A stretch of DNA of 64,000 nucleotides from CAIYRG01 sp963747255. GTDB lineage: Bacteria > Pseudomonadota > Alphaproteobacteria > Micropepsales > Micropepsaceae. The notes beneath the pieces were generated by a model. The model was not told the origin of the DNA. It worked only from the letters and a program-made list of their open reading frames with translations, and did not search any database. Below are positions 19,550-27,710 of the stretch, in pieces. Every line of letters starts with the position of its first letter. Within the stretch, counting starts at the first letter, position 1. The stretch spans positions 1-64,000 of the forward strand of contig CAVVEG010000017.1 in the NCBI GenBank assembly GCA_963747255.1, in the 5' to 3' direction. A program made the translations under genes and the position numbers.

Positions 19550-19714
19550 CGCCGAGGCAGTTCCACGACTCCGGCCGCCACGGCTCTCGCCCCGTTTCGC
19601 ACGCCGGGCAAACGTCCTACGGTGCCGAACTGGCCAGGCGCCTGTTAGGCGATGCCTATTAGTGTGAGTTGAGAAGTCGTGGACAACGGTGCCGGCGAGC
19701 CGGACTATCGACCA

Positions 19715-19806
19715 ATGAAGTCGCTTGCCGACCGCACCATCGTGCGCAGCCCGACGCTCGGGCTCACCGCGATCTCCTTGGGCTTCTTGATGATCACCCT
19801 TGACGC
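19715..19806 (+). pseudogene. MFS (DHA2-like) transporter, first helix only
   Basis: MKSLADRTIVRSPTLGLTAI then SLGFLMITLDA is the first membrane helix of a DHA2-type drug/proton antiporter (consensus LGFFMIxLDxTIVNVALP). The match ends at LDA, about 19806, and continues in frame as recombinase sequence. Confidence 0.45.
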
Positions 19807-19905
19807 GTTCTTGGAGATCGACGAGCTCGAAGCGCCGGTCGTCCGCGAGATCTTCGACTGCTACGTCGAGCGGCGCGAGTCGATCCGGCAGATCGCCCGG
19901 GCGTT
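19807..19905 (+). pseudogene. Large serine recombinase fragment
   Basis: The 33 residues following the transporter stump (LEIDELEAPVVREIFDCYVE, SIRQIARAL) match the start of the recombinase zinc-ribbon region (PF07508) found after the catalytic domain of large serine recombinases. Both ends are cut. Confidence 0.5.
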
Positions 19906-20126
19906 GAGATCGAGTTCGCGGTATTGGACGCGGTGCACCGCGGTGCGCTTCGGTCGCGACGCACCGCCGGCCAGATCCGCGTCCTGCAGGATCAGCCCGC
20001 CAGGGAGACGATCCTGCATAACGCGCTAGGGCGCGACAGTCTGGATACCGGTGCGCTACGGTCAAACCAAAGCCAACTGAAGGGATCGGGGCCATGTCAT
20101 ATCTGCAGACGCACTTTTGGAACGGG
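19906..20126. other. Unassigned sequence up to the composite junction
   Basis: One plus-strand frame here (EIEFAVLDAVHRGALRSRRT and onward) reads as protein without stops but I do not recognise it. It runs in frame into the thrC remnant, so the switch between the two halves of the window falls inside an open frame. Confidence 0.3.
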
Positions 20127-20705
20127 CGGCTGGTGATCGCGACCAACGTCAACGACATTCTGGTGCGCACGCTCTCAACCGGCGAGTATGGGATGGCGGG
20201 CTCCGTTCAGACGACACTCAGTCCGTCCATGGATATTCAGGTGGCCAGCAATTTCGAACGCGCGCTTTTTGAGGCATCCCGACGCGATTCGGAGTGGCTG
20301 AAGAATGCCATGCTGGAATTTCGCAGCAGACGGCGATTTACCATTCCGGAAAAAGTCATGAATGAACTGCGGCAACGATATGTCGCCGTACGAACAGGAG
20401 AAGAAGATACGCTTCGGGCTATTCGTTCCACCTGGCAGGCGACCGGCCATATCGTGGATCCGCATACTGCCGTCGGGCTGGGCGCCTGCGATAGGTTGGC
20501 CGGGCAGTTGACCGGACCTGTCGTTGCTCTGTCCACCGCGCATCCGGCGAAATTCCCGGAGGCAATTTCGCGGGCCATAGGCAGAACCGCCGAGGTTCCG
20601 CAAATTTTGGCCGGTCTCGGCGAATGCGAGGAGCGCTGCACGGTGCTGCCGAACGCGTTGCCCGAAGTGCGGGAATTCATACTCGAGCGGGCTGCACCCC
20701 GATGA
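20094..20705 (+). CDS. thrC: Threonine synthase, C-terminal part (truncated at the junction)
   Basis: Threonine synthase converts O-phosphohomoserine to threonine with PLP. Homology starts abruptly at RLVIATNVNDILVRTLSTGE (from 20127) and goes on with TLSPSMDIQVASNFERALFE, TGHIVDPHTAVGLGACDRLA and VVALSTAHPAKFPEAISRAI to the stop. Normally about 270 residues with the PLP-binding Lys come before. The ATG at 20094 that keeps the frame open lies in foreign sequence, so it is not the natural start. The stop overlaps the M16 peptidase start (ATGA), the usual alphaproteobacterial order. Confidence 0.85.
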   Translation: MSYLQTHFWNGRLVIATNVNDILVRTLSTGEYGMAGSVQTTLSPSMDIQVASNFERALFEASRRDSEWLKNAMLEFRSRRRFTIPEKVMNELRQRYVAVRTGEEDTLRAIRSTWQATGHIVDPHTAVGLGACDRLAGQLTGPVVALSTAHPAKFPEAISRAIGRTAEVPQILAGLGECEERCTVLPNALPEVREFILERAAPR

Positions 20706-21973
20706 CCGTCAAAGTCACACGCCTGCCTTCCGGTCTCACCGTCGCCAGCGATCCGATGCCCCATCTGATGAGCACCGCCCTGGGTGTTTGGGTGAGTTGC
20801 GGTTCACGCCACGAGACTCCCGAAGAAAGCGGGCTGTCGCATATGCTGGAGCATATGGCCTTCAAGGGTACCGTGCGGCGCTCGGCAAGAGATATCGCCA
20901 CAGAGATTGAATCGGTCGGCGGCGATCTGAATGCCTACACCGGACGCGAGCAGACGGCTTTCCATGCCCGCGTGCTCAAGGACGATGTTGATCTGGCTCT
21001 CGATATTATCGCGGACATACTGATCAATCCGGTGTTCGACGAGGCCGAACTGACGAACGAGCGCGATGTGATCATCCAGGAAATCGGGCAGACGCGCGAC
21101 ACGCCGGACGATCAGGTTTTCGATTTTCTGCAGGAAGCGTGCTATCCGCGGCAGGCCATGGGCCGGTCGATACTCGGCAGCGAAGTGACCGTCGCCGGTT
21201 TCTCGCGCGCGAATGTCCTCGACTATATGCGCAAACATTATCGCGCCGGCACGGTGGTCCTTGCGGGATCGGGCGCGATCGAACACGAAAAACTGGTTGA
21301 AGCTGGTCAGGTCCTGCTGGCAAAACTGGAACAGGGGTCGGAGAGGGGATTCGAGCCGGCGCGCTTCGAGGGCGGCGAGATCAGGGCCGAAGAGGATCTT
21401 GAGCAGGCACATCTTGCCTTCGCTTTCCCTGGTGTTGCGGCAAATCACCCCGACGCTTTTACCGCGCAGGTTTTCACGACGGCGCTGGGTGGGGGAATGT
21501 CGTCGCGACTTTTTCAGGAAGTCCGGGAAAAGCGCGGGCTGTGTTATTCGATCTACGCCTTTTCCCATTCATACCGCGATACCGGAGTGGTCGGCGTTTA
21601 CTCCGGTACGTCGGAAACCAGGGCGGGGGAAATCGCACCTCTTGTTGCCGCGGAAATCGCAGCGATGGCGGCGCAGACATCGGACGAAGAAGTGGCGCGG
21701 GCACGCGCGCAACTGAAAGCCTCCCTGTTGATGGGCCTGGAGCTTCCCCACGCCCGCTGCGAAATGATCGCTGGTCATCTCTATGCGTATGGGCGGGTGT
21801 TAAGCACCGAGGAATTGGTGCAACGCATCGACGCCGTTGACACGCAGGCGGTCAAAAACTTTGCCTCGGGTTTGTGTGAAACGGGAAATCCCGCGATTGC
21901 CGCCGTGGGGCCGATCCTGCGTCTGGAGACCCGGGAGCGATTTGCCCAACGGTTCGGAAATCACGCCGCATAA
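20702..21973 (+). CDS. M16 family zinc peptidase (mitochondrial processing peptidase-like)
   Basis: 423 residues, intact. The inverted zinc motif HMLEHMAF (HxxEH, near residue 50) with a downstream Glu in EAELTNERDVIIQEI, and the NAYTGREQT loop, mark an active M16B subunit. The C-terminal half carries the substrate-binding EKRGLCYSIYAFS motif. Alphaproteobacterial members are close relatives of the mitochondrial processing peptidase and cut short unstructured peptides. The start overlaps the thrC stop, and a GNAT gene follows 14 bases later, so they form one operon, the order known in many alphaproteobacteria. Confidence 0.9.
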   Translation: MTVKVTRLPSGLTVASDPMPHLMSTALGVWVSCGSRHETPEESGLSHMLEHMAFKGTVRRSARDIATEIESVGGDLNAYTGREQTAFHARVLKDDVDLALDIIADILINPVFDEAELTNERDVIIQEIGQTRDTPDDQVFDFLQEACYPRQAMGRSILGSEVTVAGFSRANVLDYMRKHYRAGTVVLAGSGAIEHEKLVEAGQVLLAKLEQGSERGFEPARFEGGEIRAEEDLEQAHLAFAFPGVAANHPDAFTAQVFTTALGGGMSSRLFQEVREKRGLCYSIYAFSHSYRDTGVVGVYSGTSETRAGEIAPLVAAEIAAMAAQTSDEEVARARAQLKASLLMGLELPHARCEMIAGHLYAYGRVLSTEELVQRIDAVDTQAVKNFASGLCETGNPAIAAVGPILRLETRERFAQRFGNHAA

Positions 21974-21987
21974 CGGTGCGCGGCCCG

Positions 21988-22578
21988 ATGCTCATTAAAG
22001 GCCTGATCTTCCCGGGCGGACGAGAGCCGGTTTTGGAGGGCGACGGGCTTTTCTTGCGTTATCCCGAAATGACGGATTACCGGCGATGGTCGGAATTGCG
22101 GGAGGAGAGCAGGGGATTTCTCACGCCGTGGGAACCGGTTTGGGCAGCCGACGAGTTGTCCCGGGGCGCCTATAGGCGGCGGCTGCGCCGATATGCGCGG
22201 GAAATTCGCAGCGATGTCGCATATCCTTTTTTTGTCTTCCGCAGCAGTGACGAGGAATTGCTGGGTGGTTGCACGATTTCGAATGTGCGCCGTGGCGTGA
22301 CGCAATCTGCGGCGCTTGGCTATTGGATCGGCCGGTCATATGCGCGACAGGGGCGGATGTTTGCGGCTTTGCGTGCGCTGCTTCCGTTCGCCTTCGGGCC
22401 ATTGGCTTTGCACCGGATGGAAGCGGCCTGTATTCCGGAAAATGCGGCATCAAGGAATCTGTTGCGCAAACTGGGGTTCCGGGAAGAGGGCCGGGCTCTC
22501 CGGTATCTGCAGATCAACGGGGAATGGCGCGACCATGTATTGTTCGGCCTCCTGCAGGACGAAACTCCGTGGAAATGA
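21988..22578 (+). CDS. GNAT N-acetyltransferase, RimJ/RimL type
   Basis: 196 residues from ATG 21988; a GTG at 21976 is an alternative start. The acetyl-CoA fold shows ALGYWIGRSYARQGRMFAAL (signature for cofactor binding), HRMEAACIPENAASRNLLRK and LGFREEGRALRYLQINGEWR, typical of ribosomal-protein Ala acetyltransferases of the RimJ group. The substrate may be a ribosomal protein N-terminus, but this cannot be told from sequence. Its stop overlaps the next start. Confidence 0.85.
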   Translation: MLIKGLIFPGGREPVLEGDGLFLRYPEMTDYRRWSELREESRGFLTPWEPVWAADELSRGAYRRRLRRYAREIRSDVAYPFFVFRSSDEELLGGCTISNVRRGVTQSAALGYWIGRSYARQGRMFAALRALLPFAFGPLALHRMEAACIPENAASRNLLRKLGFREEGRALRYLQINGEWRDHVLFGLLQDETPWK

Positions 22579-24173
22579 GAATCAAGCCGCGAATCTGGCG
22601 CAGCGCCGCGGCTCTGTGTTTCGCCCTGGCGTTGCAAATTGGGACCGCTGCTGCGGCTCCGGCTCCGGCACGGACCGGCGCCATTAACTTTGCCGCGCCG
22701 CAGCCGGTGATCGATCTCGGACCTTCTCTGACCCGTGAACGGATTGCCGAGGCCGGCGATGCCCACGGGTCATGGTTTACCATCACAATTCAGAACGCGC
22801 AGTCCGGGCCTGTCGCACGCGTGCTTACCACCGTCAGCGCGCCGGGTGCTGTGCTTGGATTGGAACCACTGTCGTCTCGGCCGGTGATTGCGGAAGCCGT
22901 GCCATCCGATCCCGGGATACTGGTTGAGAGCGATATCGCCTTTGGCGCGAACGCATTTCGCGTATTGTTGCCGCCTCGCCGCGGAGTCACGCTGACACTG
23001 CATCTGGAGAATGCAACGCCCGGCCAACCGCTCCTTGCGTGGACCGAATCGGCCCTGATCGCCAACAACCGCCAGACCTCAATTCTGGACGGGCTGATCT
23101 GGGGATTGCTGGGCGCATCAACGGTCCTGTCGGCGGCCGCTGCGGCCCTGTCGTCGCGTGCATTTGCAGGCTGGGCTGCGCTGTTTCTGTTTTCCGTCCT
23201 GATGGCGGATCTCACGGCTTCGGGGCTGCTCGATTCAACCGGGCTTGCGGCGTTGTCCGGACCATACGCTTTGTTCGCTCTGTGGGTGGCGCTTGCCGTG
23301 GCGGCCGCGATCAGAACAATCGACTATGTGGCGCCGTTTGAAGCGTTCTGGCGCGGTGCTGCGAAGTGGCGGGATCGCGTTGCATTGGCGGTGATCGGAA
23401 TTGGCGTGGTTGCGTATGCGGCGGCGCCAGTCGCGGGGCTGCTCGTCCGTGCAGTGGCGTTGTTCGGCGCGGCCGCGGCTGCGGGCTACCTGTCGCATTG
23501 CGGCAGGATCGGGGTCGCTGCCGCAAGACGCCTTGCACCGGCGGCAACAGTTTTTGCGCTGGTTACCGCTGCCGCGGCATTCAACACGCTAGGTTGGTTT
23601 GGAGTAAACCTGACCGCATCCGCTGCGCTTGGGGGCTTTTCGGCCGCGGGCGCCATGCTGGTGGCGCTCGCAAGCACGCTGACCACCGAACATTCCGTCG
23701 CCCGCCTGCGGGATTTGCGTCGGGTTCACCGTCACGATGATCTGCAAGCCACGACGACCGACGAGGTGATTGAACTCAGGTGGGAAGCCGCAGCCATGGC
23801 CGCAGCGCGGCAGGGTGTATTCGACCTTGACCTGGATAGCGGAATTTTATCTCTCTCGGCGGAAGGCGCTTTGATATTCGGTTTGCAGTCCGCGCCGGTC
23901 GAATTGAACCGGGAACTCTGGACCAGGCGCATCGCGCCTGAGCAATTTGATTTATTCCAGGAAATGATCGGCGTTCAACGCACCCGGCCGGAGACTCCCT
24001 TCCGCATCGAATTTCGCCTGCCGGGAACACGGCAACGCTGGTGTGAATTGCGCGCAACTGTAACCGGCCGAGCGGATTCGGCGGAGCGCTGCGTTGGCGT
24101 GATCACGGACATCACTGTCCAAAAAGAGGCAGAGTTGGAGCGGATCGCTTTGGGCAGTCCGATCTCGGCCTAG
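22575..24173 (+). CDS. Membrane protein with periplasmic domain, several TM helices and a C-terminal PAS domain
   Basis: 532 residues. Signal-like N-terminus (SAAALCFALALQIGTAAAA), a beta-rich periplasmic region (about 30-165), then about seven hydrophobic helices (about 168-375), then a cytoplasmic PAS domain (GVFDLDLDSGILSLSAEGAL, FRIEFRLPGTRQRWCELRAT, CVGVITDITVQKEAELERIA). The plan matches 7TMR-type receptors that usually end in GGDEF/EAL or kinase domains. Here the protein stops 15 residues after the PAS, so no output domain is present. Either it works through a partner or it lost the effector. It is coupled by ATGA overlap to the GNAT gene. Confidence 0.75.
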   Translation: MRIKPRIWRSAAALCFALALQIGTAAAAPAPARTGAINFAAPQPVIDLGPSLTRERIAEAGDAHGSWFTITIQNAQSGPVARVLTTVSAPGAVLGLEPLSSRPVIAEAVPSDPGILVESDIAFGANAFRVLLPPRRGVTLTLHLENATPGQPLLAWTESALIANNRQTSILDGLIWGLLGASTVLSAAAAALSSRAFAGWAALFLFSVLMADLTASGLLDSTGLAALSGPYALFALWVALAVAAAIRTIDYVAPFEAFWRGAAKWRDRVALAVIGIGVVAYAAAPVAGLLVRAVALFGAAAAAGYLSHCGRIGVAAARRLAPAATVFALVTAAAAFNTLGWFGVNLTASAALGGFSAAGAMLVALASTLTTEHSVARLRDLRRVHRHDDLQATTTDEVIELRWEAAAMAAARQGVFDLDLDSGILSLSAEGALIFGLQSAPVELNRELWTRRIAPEQFDLFQEMIGVQRTRPETPFRIEFRLPGTRQRWCELRATVTGRADSAERCVGVITDITVQKEAELERIALGSPISA

Positions 24174-24180
24174 AGGCCTA

Positions 24181-24774
24181 TCAGGCCCGTCCGGTGTTTG
24201 CCGACAACCCCGAAGGCCCGACGCCGAGACGCTGCAAGGCCGTGCGCCATTTCGCTTCGGGATCAACCCCAAAAACGATCGAACTGTCGGCCTCGCAGTG
24301 CAGCCATCCGTTACGCTGGAACTCGGCCTCGACCTGTCCAGGCGCCCAGCCTGCATAACCCAGCGCAAACAGCGCCTGTTTCGGCCCACGCCCTTCTGCG
24401 ATTGCGCGCAGGATATCGAGTGTCGCGGTCAGCGAGATGTCTTCCGAAACGGGCAAGGTCGATTCGCTGCCATCGTAATCGCCGCTGTGCAGCACAAATC
24501 CACGTCCGGTCTCGACAGGTCCGCCATATAAGATCGGGAAATTCCCGGTCATCGGAGTCGTCTCGATCTCCAGCTGTTTCATCAGTTCCGAAAAGGAGAG
24601 CCCGGGGATCGGTTTGTTGATGACAATTCCCATCGCGCCTTTTGAAGAATGTGCGCATATATAGACAACGGTTTGCGCAAAACGCTCGTCTTCCATGCCA
24701 GGAAGCGCGATCAGGAGTTTTCCTTCGAGGAAGCTTTCGCCCTGATCCCGTCTGCTATCCCGTGATGCGCCCAT
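24181..24774 (-). CDS. YqgE/AlgH family protein
   Basis: 197 residues from ATG 24774. FLEGKLLIALPGMEDERFAQ, VVYICAHSSKGAMGIVINKP, LYGGPVETGRGFVLHSGDY and ALFALGYAGWAPGQVEAEF span the complete YqgE/AlgH (DUF179) family. Its biochemical role is not settled despite wide conservation. The gene is divergent from a peroxiredoxin gene across 114 bases. A longer start further upstream is possible but adds unconserved residues. Confidence 0.9.
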   Translation of the reverse strand: MGASRDSRRDQGESFLEGKLLIALPGMEDERFAQTVVYICAHSSKGAMGIVINKPIPGLSFSELMKQLEIETTPMTGNFPILYGGPVETGRGFVLHSGDYDGSESTLPVSEDISLTATLDILRAIAEGRGPKQALFALGYAGWAPGQVEAEFQRNGWLHCEADSSIVFGVDPEAKWRTALQRLGVGPSGLSANTGRA

Positions 24775-24888
24775 TGTGCGCGTTTCCTTGCCCGCTGGGC
24801 CAGCGCTGGAGAACAATCGCCCGTCCGGCCTTTCGGGAGCGGCAACGTTAGGTTAAAAGCGCTTCGCACACCACGCAAGGGAAACATC

Positions 24889-25365
24889 ATGATCAAAGTC
24901 GGTGATAAAATTCCGTCCGTTACTGTGAGGCAAGTGACAGAAAGCGGAGTGCAGGAAGTGAAGGCCGACGAATTCTTCAGGGGAAAAAAAGTTGCCCTGT
25001 TTGCTGTGCCGGGCGCATTCACATCCACGTGTTCCGCAAAACATCTGCCAAGCTTCGTTCAGAATGCCGATTCCTTGCGCAAAAAGGGTGTCGATGCGAT
25101 CGCCTGCACGGCGGTCAATGATCCTGCCGTGATGCGCGCCTGGTCGCAGGCGCAGAAGGCCGATTCCGTGACGATGCTCTCCGACGGCAATGGAGAGTTC
25201 GCGCGCGCTTTGGGATTGGAAGCTGACATGACGAAGCACGGCATGGGCCTGAGGAGCCGCCGCTACTCCATGCTGGTCGTAGATGGCGTGGTGACGCAGC
25301 TCAATCTGGAAGAGCCCGGCGCATTCGGAGTTTCCGGTGGTGACCACATGGTGAATCACCTCTGA
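24889..25365 (+). CDS. Peroxiredoxin (Prx5/hybrid-Prx-like, redoxin family)
   Basis: Reduces peroxides with a thiol donor, often glutathione/glutaredoxin in this subgroup. 158 residues. The peroxidatic Cys sits in VPGAFTSTCSAKHLPSFVQN; the family Thr three residues before Cys is conserved and a Trp/Arg environment follows in MRAWSQAQ. The end RYSMLVVDGVVTQLNLEEPG is that of the Prx5 group. AAGGGAAACATC before the ATG is a good ribosome binding site. Confidence 0.9.
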   Translation: MIKVGDKIPSVTVRQVTESGVQEVKADEFFRGKKVALFAVPGAFTSTCSAKHLPSFVQNADSLRKKGVDAIACTAVNDPAVMRAWSQAQKADSVTMLSDGNGEFARALGLEADMTKHGMGLRSRRYSMLVVDGVVTQLNLEEPGAFGVSGGDHMVNHL

Positions 25366-25396
25366 CCGGTCACGCCAGCATCGCGCCGGGGGAGAA

Positions 25397-26080
25397 ATGG
25401 TCCCGTTCAACGTAGGTCCGGTCTATTGCGAAACCTTGTCGGCGACGCCGGGCGTATTTCCCGTCGAGCCGATGAACACGGTCTCGAACGGCGTGATCGT
25501 GTTGTTCGGCCTGGCGGGGCTCTATTTCGTCTGGAAGCGCGATCCACGGGCGTGGGATTTGTATGTGCTCAGTCTGCTGACGGTATTCACCGGCTTCGGC
25601 AGCGGAATGTGGCACGGCCTGCGTGACGGACAGTGGCTGTTTTTCGAAGTCACTTCCGGTCTGATGTTTCTGTTCTTTTTTATTTTCTGCTGGGCGAGGC
25701 GCCTTTGGTCAATTCCGGGTGCGGTCGTTTTCCTGGCAGCCTTCTATGGGGGATTCCGCTTTTCCCAACCATACTGGGGAATGGTGCAGCGCTGGGTTGC
25801 TCTGGCGCCGTTGGTTATCATCGCTTCACTTGCACTGATCGCCGGAACATTCAGAACTTCGCGTGAAGTCGCAGCCTATGGCGGTGTGGCGTTGGCGTGT
25901 GCGCTGATCGCGCTCACCTTCCGCAGCATCGATCTTGCCATGTGCAGCTTTATTCCGTTCGGCACTCATTTTCTCTGGCACTCCTTTTTATCGGGTGCGG
26001 GATTCATCGGTATTCTCGGAATGCTGAAAATGAAACGGGGCAGCACCGTCTTTCGCAGGGGCCTGACGGAAGCGGCGTAA
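25397..26080 (+). CDS. Ceramidase-like (alkaline ceramidase/PAQR-related) membrane protein
   Basis: 227 residues with about seven membrane helices. VGPVYCETLSATPGVFPVEP, NTVSNGVIVLFG, GFGSGMWHGLRDGQWLFFE and GTHFLWHSFLSGAGFIG match the ceramidase family (PF05875), in which the CE, SxxxH and HxxxH elements bind a catalytic zinc and hydrolyse ceramide. The expected Ser/His/Asp ligands are plausible here (SGMWH, THFLWH). Alphaproteobacteria of some orders make sphingolipids, but no sphingolipid synthesis gene is in this window, so the substrate is open. Confidence 0.8.
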   Translation: MVPFNVGPVYCETLSATPGVFPVEPMNTVSNGVIVLFGLAGLYFVWKRDPRAWDLYVLSLLTVFTGFGSGMWHGLRDGQWLFFEVTSGLMFLFFFIFCWARRLWSIPGAVVFLAAFYGGFRFSQPYWGMVQRWVALAPLVIIASLALIAGTFRTSREVAAYGGVALACALIALTFRSIDLAMCSFIPFGTHFLWHSFLSGAGFIGILGMLKMKRGSTVFRRGLTEAA

Positions 26081-26088
26081 TTTGCGCC

Positions 26089-26547
26089 CTATTTCCCGGG
26101 CATTGCAGCGCGCGCCAGGCGGTCGGCGCGCTCGTTCTCAAGATGGCCGGAATGCCCCGCGACCCATTTCCAGGCGACGTTGTGCCGGGTTGCCGCCGTG
26201 TCGAGCGCGACCCACAAGTCGCCATTCTTCACGGGCTTCCTGTCGGAGGTTTTCCATCCATTGGTCTTCCAGCGCGGCATCCACCGGGTGATCCCATCCA
26301 TCACGTAACGTGAATCGGTATGGATGACGACTTTGCAGGGACGCGTCAGCGCCTCCAGCGCTTTAATGACCGCTGTCAATTCCATGCGGTTGTTGGTGGT
26401 GAGTCGCTCGCCTCCGAAAATTTCCTTTTCTTTGTCGCCAAACCGCAGAATGGCGGCCCAACCGCCCGGCCCCGGATTTCCGCTGCACGCGCCATCGGTA
26501 AAAATCTGCACGGGTTTGGCGGCGGATTCAGTTGCAGAGGAAGTCAC
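26089..26547 (-). CDS. rnhA: Ribonuclease HI
   Basis: Cuts the RNA strand of RNA-DNA hybrids. 152 residues from a GTG whose GTGA overlaps the thrB stop. All catalytic acids are seen: Asp in FTDGACSGNPGPGGWAA, Glu in NNRMELTAV, Asp in IHTDSRYVMDG and Asp in ENERADRLA, with the basic handle WMPRWKTNGWKTSDRKPVKN. Coupling to thrB is a known alphaproteobacterial order. It converges with the ceramidase-like gene, with 8 bases between the two stops. Confidence 0.93.
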   Translation of the reverse strand: MTSSATESAAKPVQIFTDGACSGNPGPGGWAAILRFGDKEKEIFGGERLTTNNRMELTAVIKALEALTRPCKVVIHTDSRYVMDGITRWMPRWKTNGWKTSDRKPVKNGDLWVALDTAATRHNVAWKWVAGHSGHLENERADRLARAAMPGK

Positions 26548-27503
26548 AGACCGTACGCTCTGACGTCCCTGACCGCCCGATGAAAGCGCAACCGGCGGAG
26601 GAATTCGCGGGGATCTTTGGGGCGCACCAGGGCTGTGGGATTGTGATGCACCCAATCGTACAGCCTGGTCAGCAGAAAGCGAAGCGCTGCTCCCCTGCAG
26701 AGTATGGGGAGCATCTTGCGCTCTTCCGGTGACAGGGGACGGCGGCTCTCGTAACCGGCAATCAGCGCCTGCCCGTTCGTCAGGTTGAAAGCGCCATCGC
26801 TTTCGAAACACCAGGCATTCAGGGCCACCGCGAGATCATAGGCCAGCGCGTCGTTGCAGGCGAAATAGAAGTCAATGAGACCCGAAATCCTGTCATTCAA
26901 GAACAGAACATTGTCCGGGAACAGATCGGCATGGATCACACCATGAGGCAGATTGCCGGGCCAGGCTTCGCCCAGCGCTGCGACTTCCTCCCGGATCAGG
27001 TCGCGCAAACCCGGGGCGACGGAATCGGCAGAATCGGCGCAATCCGCCGCAAGACTTGTCCATCCGGCAAGCCCGAGCGCATTGGCGCGGCGTTGGGTGA
27101 AATCCGCGCCGGCAGAATGCAATTCCGCGATGGCCCTGCCGGCAAGCTGGCAGTGATTGACCTGTGGGCGGCGAAGCGAGACGCCATCCAGAAACGTCAG
27201 AACGGCGGCTGCACGTGCATTGAGCGTCCCCGTGACGCGGCCATCGCGCATGTGGACCGGAACCGGGCAACACACGCCTCGCCGCGAAAGATGCTCCATC
27301 AGGCCGAGAAAGAACGGCAGGTCCGCAGCTTCGACCCGCATTTCGTAGAGGGTCAGGATATAGGAGCCATTTGCCGTCTGCAGAAAGTAATTCGAGTTCG
27401 AGACGCCTTCAGCGATTCCCTTGAAAACATGGGGCTCGCCGAGTTCATAATCGGCGAGGAAAACTTTCAGGTCTTCAAACGAAACGTCCGTATAGACGGC
27501 CAT
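26544..27503 (-). CDS. thrB: Homoserine kinase, type II (ThrB2-like)
   Basis: Phosphorylates homoserine for threonine synthesis; its product is the substrate of the truncated thrC upstream in the window. 319 residues of the choline-kinase-like fold. GIAEGVSNSNYFLQTANGSY, ILTLYEMRVEAADLPFFLGL, the Brenner motif HADLFPDNVLFL and the metal-binding IDFYFACNDALAYDLA are intact. The start ATG at 27503 gives MAVYTDVSFEDLKVFLADYE, the conserved beginning. Confidence 0.92.
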   Translation of the reverse strand: MAVYTDVSFEDLKVFLADYELGEPHVFKGIAEGVSNSNYFLQTANGSYILTLYEMRVEAADLPFFLGLMEHLSRRGVCCPVPVHMRDGRVTGTLNARAAAVLTFLDGVSLRRPQVNHCQLAGRAIAELHSAGADFTQRRANALGLAGWTSLAADCADSADSVAPGLRDLIREEVAALGEAWPGNLPHGVIHADLFPDNVLFLNDRISGLIDFYFACNDALAYDLAVALNAWCFESDGAFNLTNGQALIAGYESRRPLSPEERKMLPILCRGAALRFLLTRLYDWVHHNPTALVRPKDPREFLRRLRFHRAVRDVRAYGL

Positions 27504-27710
27504 GCAATTCCCTGTTTCGACGCACTCGCGCGCTATGCAGGCGGGAGCGGAGTTTTCGTGAAGTGTACGATCATTTGGATTAGCGCATTTTCTGCGCCTT
27601 GCTGGCAATCGCCGGTTGGGAATTTGTCTACGCTGTGCGGCTTTCCATCGTCGTGCTGCTTGGGTACAGTCCGGCCCCCAAGGATGAATGCCTGCTCCGG
27701 ATATTTTCCC

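Noticed and set aside
19628..19650. GTTAGGC core as an integron or att site
   Set aside because: No paired inverse core at a usual distance; a single 7-mer is expected by chance.
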